In this document: positions 26,984-39,299 of the stretch, one piece after another
Layout of the letters: every line of letters starts with the position of its first letter
Position numbering within the stretch: position 1 is the stretch's first letter
Assembly: GCF_037975245.1 (NCBI RefSeq)
Contig: NC_092576.1
Span: 24,138,111 to 24,202,110, forward strand
Origin: Apostichopus japonicus
Taxonomy: Eukaryota > Echinodermata > Holothuroidea > Aspidochirotida > Stichopodidae
Direction of reading: 5' to 3'
DNA: 64,000 nucleotides
Program-made: the position numbers and the translations under genes
Notes under the pieces: model-generated
Told to the model about the DNA's origin: nothing
What the model saw: only the letters and a program-made list of their open reading frames with translations
Database searches by the model: none

Positions 26984-28599
26984 CGTAAAGCTGCAAAGTC
27001 GAATTATGAAGATTTACAATTTTACATCAAACAAGTCAGATTACAAATAACCTATTTGCAAATCGATTTCGTCCTTGTAAATAAACGTAACCAATACAGT
27101 TTAAGTCATTATTTGAATGACTTTCTCTTCATGTTTACAATTTTTATCCCATAAGAATTCTCCTATGAATATCACATGTAATTATTAGGAAGCTACTGTT
27201 ATATGCATTTTTATCCATTCTTTTGCATGAAAATAATATGCTTCTTGGCCTTTTGACTAAATTCATGTATATCAATATGTTCCCATTCTGGAGGAATCAA
27301 GATACACACCTGACGATGACAACAGAGTCGTTCAAGGGGACTGGAGTAGAGTTCGTTTGTTTGATGTTTCGTGCGGGGATTCTTTCCTTGGTGACTTACC
27401 TTAAAAAAAGGTAATAAACCAAAATGCATTCCACACTGTAGCTTAAATAAGAGCCTAGTGTAGCCTACGCTTCATATATACAGTCAATGTCACATTATCC
27501 TGACTTCCAAAATTGTTGTATAAACAATGTTACTTACATTGAAAGAACAAATTATACAGATTGTTTGTATTTTATTATAATTTGTTAGTAGTTAATACTT
27601 ACCGACAAACACCTGTATTTTCAACTGTAATTGAGATCAGTCATATCGAGTATTCAAGCAGTTACAATAGGTTAATACATGAAAAAGAAATCGTATTGTA
27701 TCCATGTACTGGCGTTTTATTGATGAATAGTAATGTATAAACTTAGGCGTGTACATATCGTGGGTAGGGAAAGATCCAAAGGGCGTGTTTTATCATATCC
27801 ATCTCTGATACAAAAAAAAAAATCGATATTGGTTTAAGACTTGTGTCTCGTAAAAGATTCAAGACCTTAGATAAGGTACTTAGATACCGAGACGGTTTAT
27901 ATTTTACAGTCCTCTATATGTAAAAGCAATACACATATACGATTTACATTTGATAACATGTGGTTGATATGTAAACATTGGTAAGCATTTTATGTAAATA
28001 GTTCGTAAATATATATCTCCTCTTAAATGGCATGTGATTGAGCAATTTCAAAGTGTTATGGTAATAGGGAGTTTCATATTTGTGCACCACGTCTATGGAA
28101 GGCCCCACTGCGGGAAATTTTGACCAGTTTTGATTGTTCCAACTTGAAAGTCCCAAGTCGCAGCTTGAAACACATATTTTGTATCATGTACTCGAATGAC
28201 TGATCTTATTCTGTATTTGTTTCGTCTGATTCTTGTATGTATAAGTTTCATTAATTGACCGATTTATAAATTCATTTAATTTCTGATTTTGCTTTGGCTA
28301 CTTTTTTTTTCATTTTATCACGCTGTGTGTTTCGAATAATTGTACTTGTTAAGAATTCATACAGCCTCTTGCAAAGTGCTTTAAGATAATATTTTAATGT
28401 AAAACGCTTTAAAGATATATATTAATATGTAATGTGGACTCTGGCATCATTAGTACTAAAACATTATAAATGTCTTAAGTAATTGCCTAGAAAGATTAGA
28501 AAAATATATGTAAAGAAGAACATATGTTTTAGAAAAAAATGGACTTTGTAAAAGAAAGGATAAGACACAATGTTTTGTAGTGCTCTTATTAGTAATCAA
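26984..28599. other. Intergenic, upstream of the DED-like gene
   Basis: AT-rich with no supportable exon. The DED-like gene's promoter is expected just above 26983, but no clear core element was found. Confidence 0.35.
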
Positions 28600-29625
28600 T
28601 CAAACTCATTTCTGGACATAATTTTAGGGGTGTAAGTTCTAATTAGAGTGCCTTACGTTTCATTTCTATTGGTCTTCTTCAGAGGCTAAATACAAGAAAA
28701 ACGGACCAAGAATACACGAAGAGAGACAAATGGACAGACAACTAAACTGGACAATTGTTGAGGCGAAATGGGACACGATAAAGGAGAGGTGAGAAGATAA
28801 GAGACGGTGCTAATAGGATTATAGACTGAGTGGTGTAACAATGGGAGTTTATTTGTAATATAAGTGACTGGAAAGAAGAGTGATAGGTAGGACAACCTCT
28901 GTAGATGGGAGGGATATGTTAGAGGATGGATTAAGTCGGAAGAGGGAACAGGACATCGATAACTTGGGGGTGTTGAATGGTGCTGATGCCTTGGATTTAT
29001 CATCGTTCCACGAGGTGAATATTGTCGTGGCGGTAACCTAAACTGCAATGACTTGTAAAACCATACCTGATATAGTAGTTAGGACATTTGAAATGTCGTC
29101 CACATGCAGTTCTAGTCTTTGCAGTGTTGGTTGTGGATTTGTGGCCTTAGAAATACTTCGTTAGAGCGATGTTGGTCTCACCTACATGTTAAATAATAGA
29201 GACTGCACAAACTTAGATAAATGATAGTTGGTGTAATGCAAGTGATGTAACCTTTTTTTTTACGTATGCTGAATGAGGAACTGGTGAAATGATCTGTTTC
29301 TGAGATTTGGACATTGTTGAAGTAAAAATTGAGTATATGTAAGTACCTGCTAGACAGAGATGTAGTTGGAGGTTAGCTGTTGTACAGCAGCACGGACTAG
29401 TAGATGCGCAGGTAACGGGGACGTCTGTGAGCGATAAATGGCTCCTCCAAAATGGTTCTTTGACGACGATATGATGCGTAAAGGATATGGTTATGGCTGT
29501 TAAACATTTGGCAAAGAAGAATCAAGCATGGATGAAAGGTGACAACGAGAGGAATCTCGGAGAAGGCTAAGATCTTGATTAAAGGCCAACTATTCTCAGT
29601 GACGTGTATGGCAACTACTCGCGTG
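28600..29625 (-). mobile_element. Penelope-like element relic (RT C-terminus and GIY-YIG endonuclease)
   Basis: On the minus strand, 29590-29400 reads SWPLIKILAFSEIPLVVTFHP and later HRRPRYLR, the conserved C-terminal pattern of Penelope-like reverse transcriptases (P-L-V-x-T-x-H-P ... x-R-R-P-x-x-L). Around 29250-29160 a translation with stops contains CITPTIIYLSLCS, followed after a frame change by VGETN, matching the GIY-YIG endonuclease core C-x-T-x-N-V-I-Y-L-I-x-C ... Y-V-G-E-T. Stops and frame changes show an inactive, 5'-truncated copy. The long minus-strand open frame at 29048-28686 is part of this decayed tail, not a host gene. Confidence 0.65.
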
Positions 29626-29644
29626 AGTATATGTGTATGTGGCA

Positions 29645-30100
29645 CTATCTTGTAAACACGATATCTCAATAATTAAAACTTGCATTAAACTCATACTTTG
29701 CATGTGGGTATTCCATATTCATATAAAAATACCTAATTGATTTTGGTGAGGTCACAGGTTTTTATGAGGTCAACAGAGGTAAAACTTTTGAAAACCTTGT
29801 AAACTGCTTGTAAACACGATATTTTTTAAGAAGAGTAACTTGAAGGGATTTTATACTTAGCATGTAAATAGCCCATATTTTTTTTAAAAATCCCGATTAT
29901 TTTGGACGCATGTGAAAGGTCATTTGAGATCAGCAGAAGTTAAAGTCTGAATATCTTGTCAACAAAGGGATTAATGGAATTTTGTTGAATTACAAACTTA
30001 GCATGTAGATTACCTTTGGTAGGAACAAAGTGGCTGTAGAATTTCATACGGGTCCATTTACATTTTGAAGTCAACTAAAGTAGTTTTTTTTAAGAACCTA
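29645..30100. repeat. Tandem repeat of ~150-158 bp, three copies
   Basis: Units begin at 29649 (CTTGTAAACACGATATCTC), 29807 (same start with diverged continuation) and 29955 (CTTGTCAACAAAGGGATT). Each goes on through '...CTTAGCATGTA...' and '...AGGTCA...GAGGTCAACAGA...' type blocks. Copies are substantially diverged. It abuts the 5' end of the Penelope-like relic. Confidence 0.7.
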
Positions 30101-31609
30101 TTCTACGGTACTTAAAATGGACCATACTGTCATCACATATAGTGCTATATATATTTCTGCATTACAATCATAGTGCACAAGCCTATATTAATTTCTACTT
30201 CCGCAGTAGGCATCCGTACAAAATAGTGTAGCAACGAAGCAATTGTACGCACTGCAATTCACGTTGCAGAGTTCCCTTAGCTCTCTCTGTCCATTGTTAT
30301 TGTTATACGCACGAAGGTTTTGATATGTCCTGTGCGGTCCTACTAAAATCCACCTGAACACGCCCGATACAATCTCAACGAAAATGATTAACTGTTGGCA
30401 CAGTTGGCAGATCTGTTGGGATAAGATCGTAGCTTTATGAAAAATAAGCGGTATCCAAAGGAACTAATTGATATTTCAATATCATGAGGCTTTCAGATAT
30501 TGACATGTGAGATTGTAATATGTTGATATCCCAGTTCACTACACCGCTTGATGAGAAAGGGCATCAGTCATACAACTTCACCTCCAGTTGCTGGGGAGGT
30601 ATCGTACCACTAATGAATAAAGTAGTACATGCAGGCAACATCATTCCATAATCATAGTTTCGTTTTATGGTGACCTCGAACATTGTGAAATGGCTGGAAT
30701 TCGGAAAATAATATCAGGCTTGAAATAGTTACGGTGAGGACTACATTGTCACACCGGAAACAAACATATTACGCAACGCAGAATGTTGAGTCTGTAATAT
30801 GTTATATTATTGCTCTTCAAGACCTATGTTATTTCATAGAACCAGATATATATCCTATATACTTGATACATTTACCTAAATCAAACTTTCTCTCATCAAA
30901 TAAATCAACATGGAAATTTAGGGTAAGCTGTAATAAATGTGTTTCTTTTACGCATTAATAAACTAATATATTCATACCTTACTTGTCTTAACTATGTTCC
31001 ATGAACAAAGGCTATGAAACAGTCTCTCGATACACGCAGGGTATACATCTATAATATATGGAGATCATTGGAACTGTACTGCGGGATATAATGATAACAA
31101 AATGACAATAGTAACAATTCTTGTTGGTTTCATTGGAGTGTAATATACAATACATGTTAAACCTTTTAGTGTATATTTAGTTCTGAAATATAAAGAGAAG
31201 TTAACAAAAGAATTGAATTAAAAAAAATGATACGTTTCGTCTCGGATGACTGATCTCAATGTTATGGAGTTCGAACTTAGGTAACATCTGTTTTCATTTA
31301 TGGCGATAATGAGTTAAGTACATATCTTTGTATCACAATAAACAATCATATCCATCGGTTACAAATGTTTGGTTTGTTGACAAAATGAATAAACTTTTTA
31401 GTGACACAAGGAACTTAAAAACACTTCGTACTGAGAAAAACAAAGTGAATAAGAATAAGAGAAAAATTAACACCTTTATCAAAATCAACATTTCTAAACT
31501 TGACAAACAAGAAATATATCGTGCAAGAAGTAATATTTCCTGTAACATTTTATTTAATTTTGGCAATGTAACGACTATTTCATTAAATTACTTAGCCAGC
31601 GAGACTATA
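30101..31609. other. Intergenic between the minisatellite and the NHL receptor gene
   Basis: AT-rich with no exon recognised. A minus-strand AATAAA (plus-strand tttatt at 31549-31554) could serve as polyadenylation signal for the Ig-NHL gene; this is uncertain because a microsatellite lies between it and the stop codon. Confidence 0.35.
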
Positions 31610-31717
31610 TATATACAAAAAGCGTCTATTCCCTTGTTGATTAAGATGTCCGCACACAAAGCGGGAAGGCCCGTGTTCGAATCCTATTGTTTTACTGTTC
31701 CTGATTTTCCAACTTTG

Positions 31718-31723
<6 letters not shown>
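31610..31723 (+). mobile_element. tRNA-derived SINE head abutting (TA)n
   Basis: An A-box-like TTGTTGATTAAGATGTCC is followed by the B box GTGTTCGAATCC (31673-31684). About 40 bases further on it leads into the (TA)n tract. The arrangement is the same as the remnant at 17462-17580. Confidence 0.5.
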
Positions 31724-31804
<81 letters not shown>

Positions 31805-31833
31805 CACATATATATATATATATATATAGCTGA

Positions 31834-31890
<57 letters not shown>
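31724..31890. repeat. (TA)n microsatellite, interrupted
   Basis: About 165 bases of TA repeats broken by TACA units and one AGCTGAG (31828-31834). The same AGCTGAG follows directly at the 3' end (31890-31896). It lies just downstream of the Ig-NHL stop codon, probably within or near its 3' untranslated region. Open frames across it are artefacts. Confidence 0.95.
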
Positions 31891-31891
<1 letters not shown>

Positions 31892-31924
31892 CTGAGTTAA
31901 GCATTTTTTGAAGTTCATCTTTTT

Positions 31925-32967
31925 TTAAAAGTCCATCTTGTTACGAGATGTGATTTCAAGAATCGAAACGCGTTTGTTTCCTGCATCCACAATCATCAGA
32001 TACTGCTCATCCCAGCGTTCTATGAAATGCAGTCCTCTGGCAAAGCTTAATCCTTCACTTTTTCGACCAACCGACAAAACATCTTCAGCAATGCTATCAA
32101 TGTGATGTCCGAGTGGCATTGATTTCCAAAAGTTTTTGAAAGTCTGGTTCGGAGGAGGACTTTCTAGATATTTCTGTAATTGAAAACCTTGTGCATTATA
32201 CTTTATAATACATTCCATTTGAGAGCGATATCCTGGTGCCCGTAGAGCCACATATATGTTGTTTTCTTGGTCAACAGATATACCCCTACAGTGCATAGGT
32301 GTTCCATCAAGGTTAGTACTAAAGCTATCAACCAATTTCTCGGTATCGATGTCAAATGTTTTCATTTTCTTGTTACCATTATCCGAAACGAGCAGCTCGT
32401 TTCGATAATTGCATTTAATGTACCATGGATCGGATAATTCCCTGGAACCAAAATCCTTTACATATGTCCCGTCCAGTTTAAATACTGATATTCCAGCATT
32501 TTCCACATTTCTACCATTAAGAACTAACAAGAAGCCCTTTCCTGCACAAACAGTTATGCCACCCGGCTCTGCAAGATGATCGTTGCCAAATTCGTTCAAT
32601 CGGTTTAAATTGTTGTCAAATGTTACAATACATTTACTCTCTTTATCAGTAACATAAAGCTTCCCTTCATACGCAGCTCCTGCAAAGGGTTTGAAGCCCT
32701 CTTTCTGGTACTTTTTGACTAATTTGCCCTCCCAAGTATAAGACTTGATCGCGTTATCCATCAGAATCATAATATCTGACCCTAATGTAAGTACATCGTG
32801 TGGCTGATCGATGTCTTTTATTTCATCTGCAATATCATTTGGTCTAACATCTTGGAAGCCAGCTTCATTACTCGCTTCAAATGGATATTGTTCTCCGTTT
32901 GTTATGGAACTGGTTTCCTCAAACCCGTCTTTCGTTTCTTCATCCAGGATGCCTGTTGTTGCAAAAT
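31925..32967 (-). CDS. Terminal exon of the Ig receptor: NHL-repeat propeller
   Basis: A single 1043 nt exon after acceptor AATATTAG|AT, ending in TAA. It encodes 347 residues. After an acidic lead ([20 protein letters not shown]), successive blades read [65 protein letters not shown] and [15 protein letters not shown]. These have the NHL pattern of a hydrophobic 'G-I-x-V' strand, then 'I-Y-V-x-D', then 'R-V-x-x-F'. The whole propeller being intronless while the rest of the gene is cut into small exons suggests it was acquired as a unit. Confidence 0.88.
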
Positions 32968-35900
32968 CTAATATTAAAATTCAACCATGGAAATACTCTC
33001 AATATTATATATCATGATTACTAAGTCTGACAGAAATTACATCAGACTAAATGTGCCAGGTTTTCTGCCTGATAATTAAAGATTTATAGTTGCCTCGTTA
33101 TAAACAATTGAAGTGAGAAAAAAAGTTTCAAACGACGTTTAGTTATATAAAATAGTCTTTGTTTGTTCTCATGATTCATACGGTATGCTTACTAAATATC
33201 GCAGTGTTAAACTTTCGCAATGGTTACATTTTCGGAACCCAGTGTTATTTCTTGTTAACATGGATTTTCAACGTACATTTACTTATTAGTGTTCAAGTAT
33301 TATCTACCACAACTTGTACACAATGAATATTTCTGGATTGTGTAAAGGGATCATTATTACTTGATCATTACAACATACCATTCCAGACGTACCTAGTTTG
33401 AAATATAACTTATTGGATGAGACATTTTTTTTTATTGTTCTCAAAACGAGATACATCCACTATGTGTTGCTGTATGCTGTGGTTCGAATAATATCGCTGC
33501 CAATAATTCGAATATGAAAAATAGTTATATATACCTGAAGAGGACGCCTTCTCACCATCAGTGGTCGTTTTACCAAAAGTTGACATGGTATGCTATAAGT
33601 AATAAAGTGTTTACATTAATGATTAATGTTACATGTGTTCCAGTTATCTGAGTTACCTGATAGATAGTCATTACTTTTTTATAGTCAATAAAAAATGTTA
33701 TCATCCTAACATAATGGGAAGAAATTATTTCTTAAAGTTACATTCGACTGGTATATTTTATGAAGATGTACTCACGATTTCATTTGTCTCATGTGGTGGG
33801 TCAGCTGTTAGAATAAAACAAAATACTTATGAGGTGTTATCTCTTGATTCGTTACCATTAAGATAGTAATTTTAAATGGGAAAACCGTGTATTGCTCTTG
33901 GATGAAAAATCCACCTTACTATGACCCAGTCGGGTATCGAACCGTAACCTCCCAAATACTAAGCATCATTGCTTAAAATCTACTCGGTCACAGCACCGGT
34001 ATAATGTTATATGATTCTGCATCAGTTTGTTCTCAATTTATATCACAACAATAATCAGTTATTGCATATAAGTGTTGAATTATTCATAAGGTAACATACA
34101 TAACGTTTAACATTATCATGTTATGCATCGTGACAATTCACTGGTTGTATGTTCAGTGCTTGTCATATTCCTTGTGCATAGGTAAAATACAGACGACCTA
34201 TGTTATAGTTGCATGAACTGTCGAAACTATCCAAACCTATCGACAATAATTAATTACCATATAGCTACTACTTTTTGTTAATGTTTTCTACACACCTTGC
34301 TGATCACTGCACGCTGTACACGTAAGTCAACACTTTTGTTATATAAATATTGATATAATCCATGTTCTCTCTGATAACTACAATAACAATCTCGTAGGTT
34401 TCAGGAAGGTTGACCTCTTTTACATATGTCAATTACCTAGTGTAGGTGAACACATATGATGTCACGTCAGAGCTATTATGGATGTTAGGAAATGATCGGA
34501 GAGATGACGTCGAAAACTCGAACTCGGTGTGTGATTGACACTGACCTGGTTTTGTTTTTTCTTTGCCTTTTTATCGATTTTCTTTTGGGTAGGTCAAGGT
34601 TTTCTAATTAGTTTCTAAATTCAGGTTAAACCAAATGAGTCATATCCAACCATTTCAAGATCGTAATCGTTTTTATTTCTTCCAGAGAGTTATTTGAGTT
34701 CTTCCTACGCTTAACAATTCCCATTCACACTCTCATGCATACATCCTTGGAAAAATGCACAATGCACCGAAAGAAAATGAAGCTTGTATATGCAAATAAA
34801 TAGTAATACAACACCTCTCTCCAACTGAACTCTATAAAATTGTGTATTCCTCATTAAATCTCCTCATTTTGCAAGCAAAAAGAGAACAATTCAGAGAAGA
34901 AGATGTTTTTCTACCGAGTTCATTCTACTGAACAATTAAATGTTTTTTTTAATTTTTTTTTATCATTGACCGCACTACATAACATATGTACAGCAATACA
35001 ACCGGCACGCATTACGGAAACAAGTTGTACAGTGCACTATATTAAAGAAACTGGAGGTGAACATTACAGAGTTCCACAAATATGACAGCGGGGCAAATGA
35101 CTTCTAAATAAACTTTTTTCTCTGCCGTGGATTATGTTTTATAGGTTATTAACATTTCAAATTTGAAGGTATGAGAGTTAATGAATAATCATTGTTTAAA
35201 TTAAATAAATAACATATCCTTGTGTATTATTTTTCATTGGTTTGTTATGAAAGTAATTCCGTACTAATTATGTTATTAGTGGTATGTGTTTATATTTACT
35301 ATTATCAATAAGACAATCCGGAAGGATCATGTTGCTAGGAAGTGGCAGGTGGGTACTCCTACCTTAAGATACTCTAATTGTCAACTACATTACACCAAAA
35401 CAACTCTTTTGAAAAGGGAACTCTTATTAAGGAAAAGAACGTTCTTACTTCCAATGTCCAGATTCACGGTAGATTGTGAGACTTCGTCTGTCATTGCAAG
35501 CTAAAGGCAAAAGTAATATTAAAACCGTCATTAGTTTAACCAGGTCAAATATTCGCTACAGAGTGATCACATATGATACCAACCTCTCTCAGTAACTAAA
35601 AATAAGATCATTTCATGTACAGACGATAGTTTCTTTTTCTATTTTTGAACCACGATCTAAATCAAATATAGAATGTCCCTGTCTCTCAAGAGAGGCACTG
35701 TTTCAGATAGTTGATTTATACGTGCGTGTATCACTTCATTCCTAACCACTCGTGTAGAAGATGCTACTTGAGTAACATTGAACGTAAAAGCTGTTAAAAT
35801 ATTTTGGAAAATGGTAATCCTTACCGCTCCACCTTTATTCCACGTTTCTTTTGCATTGTTGAAAATGTTCTCCGCTATTTAAGTCAGAAACAAATAAATA

Positions 35901-38900
35901 ACAAAAAAAAAAAACATCACATGCTGTCATATTCAGCATTTCGTTTTAATGTGATAACTTAATTACTATCGTTATAACAAAGTAAGAAGTAAAGAAAGGA
36001 ACAACGCCACACCAATTTAGTCATGGTAAGTAGATATTTGTAAATGCTTGAAAAGAAAGCCCAAACCAGTAACATTAATGAACACCTTTAGATAAATAAA
36101 TACACAGAAATTTATTAATACGTTGTTACCTTCACATGCATAATGTCCTATGGAAGATCATGACGATATCATTATGGTATAAACGACGACATTTATTCTC
36201 GAAACGACACTATTTAAAGATTTGTATTATTGTACTGAAGACATTATTTACAAATAAAGAACCGGTTTAGTTTACAAACCTTCTTCCATGTTTCTAGTTC
36301 TCTAAAGAGAAAACAAAGTAGAAAAAATAAACAACTTTACTATTGCCTGACATATTATGATCATAACAAAATTATTAATTAAAATATAAAAAAAATATTT
36401 GTGTCCTATAGCAAACAGAATCATTACAAAATATCTAACGTGATATGTCTTACCTGTAGTTTATCGCTGTAACCTTTTGTTTTTTGTCTTCGATCTAACA
36501 TTGGAAAATTAAATGCATTTTTAATTGTACTCAGGGCAGGGAAGTAAAGGCAGGGCAGGGCAAGGAAGTAAAGTAAAAGAAAAACGTGATTGTAACACTG
36601 CAGAGATGAAGTACCGGAACATTGCTGATTTATTGAAGTGACAAGCTTGCTTTAATAAGTCATTTGAAAGGTCTTTTAAATAATGCAAGAAACAAATTTG
36701 ATTTAAAAATGCTGTTACATCTTTTACTGTCGGCAATTAATGTGAATAAGTAGGAGTAAGCTTGTCGAGGGACTGAAATTTATATAAATTGTAGAAATGA
36801 GCAGTTACTATACATACTTTACTTTACATATACTTACGCCTAATATAGAAGACGAGTGACAAAATCAGCATCCCGCTAAAAATAACTATGCATATTATTA
36901 TCCACATTTTAACTGTTGATGAGTCTTTTCCTTCATGAGGCGGCACTGTTAATAAATCACATGATAACAAACATTAAGCTGTAACATATTATAGAAAAGT
37001 TTTTTAACCTCTTTTAAATCAGTTCTTATAATCTGTCTTTTTTATTACCATTGTCGATTTGATGGTTTATTATGTTGCATTTGTACATTTCAGATCAGGG
37101 ACCATGATTCTGATTTCTTTATATATTTTCATACATGTTCGTGTTCAAATTAATTATTTGAAAATCTAAGCTCTTCTTGTTGGTTCAGTTAAATACTTTA
37201 AATACTACCACGATGACTTCACTATAAAGAAATCAGATTACATTTCAAAACGTTCGGTGATGTGACCAACTTTTCATCAGGATCTCTATTAACAGGATGT
37301 GAAGGTGTTTTGCTTGATCAACATGTGGATCGGTGTCTCTTTCAACATGACATGATTTGCTTCAAAGTGAATTCTCGTAGTGTGAGTGGCATATTCGTGT
37401 GATCAGACATTGCAATGCGATGGGAGAGGACGTCTTAAAGTGTTTTAAACTTACCGACGACTACATTCAGTTTAGTCAACTTATAGCTTGTTGCGGTACT
37501 TACCATCAACATTTAATGTCACTCCATTGTAGTTGTAATGTTCAAAGGGTCCATAGAAGCACGCGTATTCACCTCCGTGATGTACTTTAAGTGTAGCAAT
37601 TACTAAAGAACCACTAGAGGAGAGTGTATAGTCTTCCATAGTTACGATTGACAAGTTATTCATTCTGTAAGCTATTGTTTCATATTCCATATCCCTCTTC
37701 CTTTTCCACAAGAGAACCGATTGTTCTGAATTGGTACATTCTAAGGCAATCTGCGTATTTTCATGACCACTTTCAGTGTTATTGAAGACCAAAGAGTACT
37801 GCGGCTGAGATATTTCCAATAGTACTGTGGCTGTTCCATTAACAATAGAAGGCGCTTGATTGAATGATTTACATATCAACATTTTAAAGAAGTTGTTGCC
37901 AGAAAACGTCACACTCGTTAGAGCAAAACTAGAGAAAGTGAAGTTTACTGAAGTGTCAGAATATGATGACTTCAACAGAGTCTCGTCAAACTGAGTCTTT
38001 TCAAACCATTGTACAGTACTCACTGGTCTTGCACCTTCCACAGAACATGATATCGACGTGTCCTTGCTTACAGAAGCTAAACAGTTCGGTTTGCCGTGGC
38101 ACACGTCAATATTGGGATCTTCTTGTAAAGGTTTCACTATTGGTAGAGTGGAAAACACTTTAAGGATATCATAAGCTAATAACTGTTAAGGTGACGTAAG
38201 TATAATACAATATACTCAAGCTGATATTGATAAATAACACAAATATAACTTATTAATTACACAGTCAGGAATATGGCATGAACAAAGTATTAATATTAAT
38301 GCATACTTTGTTGGAAATAATGACTTGTAAACTTTATTGACCTCAAACAGAATAGACACGGAAAATGGAGATATTGTCGTCTTAAAAACGTAAAACATGT
38401 GAATAACAGCCATATTTGATATGTACTTAGCTAGCAGTATACTATATATCAATACTTACCATAAACAATAACAGATACAATGAATTTTTCGCTTTCGTTT
38501 TGATCTTTGTTGATAACCAATACTTCATATTCGTGTTCATGCTCAACTGTTACCAGCTTGATCTGTAGTAATCCATCACTAGTGATGTTAACTTTTCCCG
38601 ATCGATAACCAAGACCATCTCGATTACCACCTTGATAAGATACAATTGCTTCATTAGTTGCTGTGTCACTTTTGTCATACCAATATATACCATAGTACTC
38701 ATCAGGAAGAGTACAGTCTATAACCTGGTCTTCTAAACCTCTCTCTAAATACTGCGGGGACGTACAACCATACTGATTTCCTGTGTGAAAAACAAGGAGA
38801 ATTGTTAAAATTAATGTCGAATTAGTTATTTTCACTTCCGTCGAACAGCTTGAGAACAGTGGCATCTACACGTAGTTTAGCAAAGATCAAGCACTGAATG

Positions 38901-39299
38901 CTTTTAGCTTATAATGATCGTCGATCCTGAATTGAAAGGCCAAAATAAAAGAAGCAATACACAAGGAAATTTGAAGTAATATTATCCTGACATATTTGAG
39001 ACATATTATATAACATACTGTTAGAAACTTGGCGGTTTTCCCGGGCATTATTTCACTCAGTTGTATGGTTGTGGTTTCCACAAGGATATCTAAAACTCAC
39101 AAATGTACTCTATAACATATAATTAATTTCATCAGTGAGTGGTGATTGATCTCTTCCCCTACCTCAGTTTTTTTTCTTATGTTGTCTCAAACTGACTACA
39201 AAATCGTAGTTGGAAAAAAAACTGACACTTACCTGACGTAAAAGATGCTGAATGACCAAGAGTAAGTAGAAGCAATAATAATATTACTATGTCTGCCAT
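31925..39299 (-). CDS. Transmembrane receptor: signal peptide, three Ig domains, TM, NHL beta-propeller (11 exons, 807 aa)
   Basis: Exons: 39299-39233, 38780-38460, 38136-37504, 36945-36838, 36494-36454, 36301-36280, 35874-35825, 35500-35449, 33804-33776, 33592-33535 and 32967-31925. Every junction has GT/AG borders and agreeing phase, with no internal stop. Residues 1-22 form a signal peptide ([19 protein letters not shown]). Residues 23-130 are a V-like Ig domain, and 130-340 two further Ig domains with Cys/Trp/Cys cores (SISC...VQWF...LICKS; ALEC...VLLWK...YACFY). Residues ~354-375 are one hydrophobic membrane helix followed by basic residues. An ~85-residue cytoplasmic linker from six small exons leads to an acidic stretch and a ~290-residue NHL-type propeller. 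NHL propellers (TRIM2/3/71, LIN-41, Brat) bind RNA or protein; joined to an Ig receptor, ligand and effector are unknown. The reconstruction needs cDNA confirmation. Confidence 0.78.
33880..34000 (-). mobile_element. tRNA-derived SINE remnant in an intron of the Ig-NHL gene
   Basis: On the minus strand an A-box-like GTGACCGAGTAG (33991-33980) and a B box GGTTCGATACC (33942-33932) have tRNA-like spacing. The downstream part is AT-rich and without a clear tail. There is no cloverleaf acceptor pairing, so it is a SINE rather than a tRNA gene. It lies in the intron between exons 8 and 9. Confidence 0.6.
36838..36945 (-). CDS. Transmembrane exon of the Ig-NHL receptor
   Basis: Phase-1 to phase-1 exon. 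After [13 protein letters not shown] comes a ~22-residue hydrophobic helix from [10 protein letters not shown] to LVFYI, then Arg-Arg and basic residues from the next exon (HRRQKTKG). Positive charges on the C-terminal side predict type I topology with the NHL part in the cytoplasm. Confidence 0.85.
37504..38136 (-). CDS. Exon encoding Ig domains 2 and 3 of the Ig-NHL receptor
   Basis: A 633 nt exon, phase 1 at both ends. Ig 2 has Cys in [11 protein letters not shown], Trp in VQWFEK and Cys in LICKSFN. Ig 3 has Cys in ALECTNSE, Trp in VLLWKRK and the D/G-x-Y-x-C motif GGEYACFYG. Several N-x-S/T glycosylation sites are present (e.g. NFT, NGT, NNT, NLS), as expected of an ectodomain. Confidence 0.85.
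38460..38780 (-). CDS. Exon encoding Ig domain 1 of the Ig-NHL receptor
   Basis: A 321 nt exon, phase 1 at both ends. After the signal-peptide exon it reads [18 protein letters not shown], then [19 protein letters not shown] (Ig Cys and Trp), then [20 protein letters not shown]. The second canonical Ig cysteine after the tyrosine is replaced by valine. GCTS near the N-terminus might offer an alternative disulfide partner. Confidence 0.8.

Noticed and set aside
28686-29048. 120-codon minus-strand open frame rich in Ser/Pro
   Set aside because: Lies in the decayed tail of the Penelope-like relic over purine-rich plus-strand sequence; no domain.
31328-31918. Tyr/Ile-repeat open frames of 108-187 codons on both strands
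   Set aside because: Produced by the (TA)n microsatellite.
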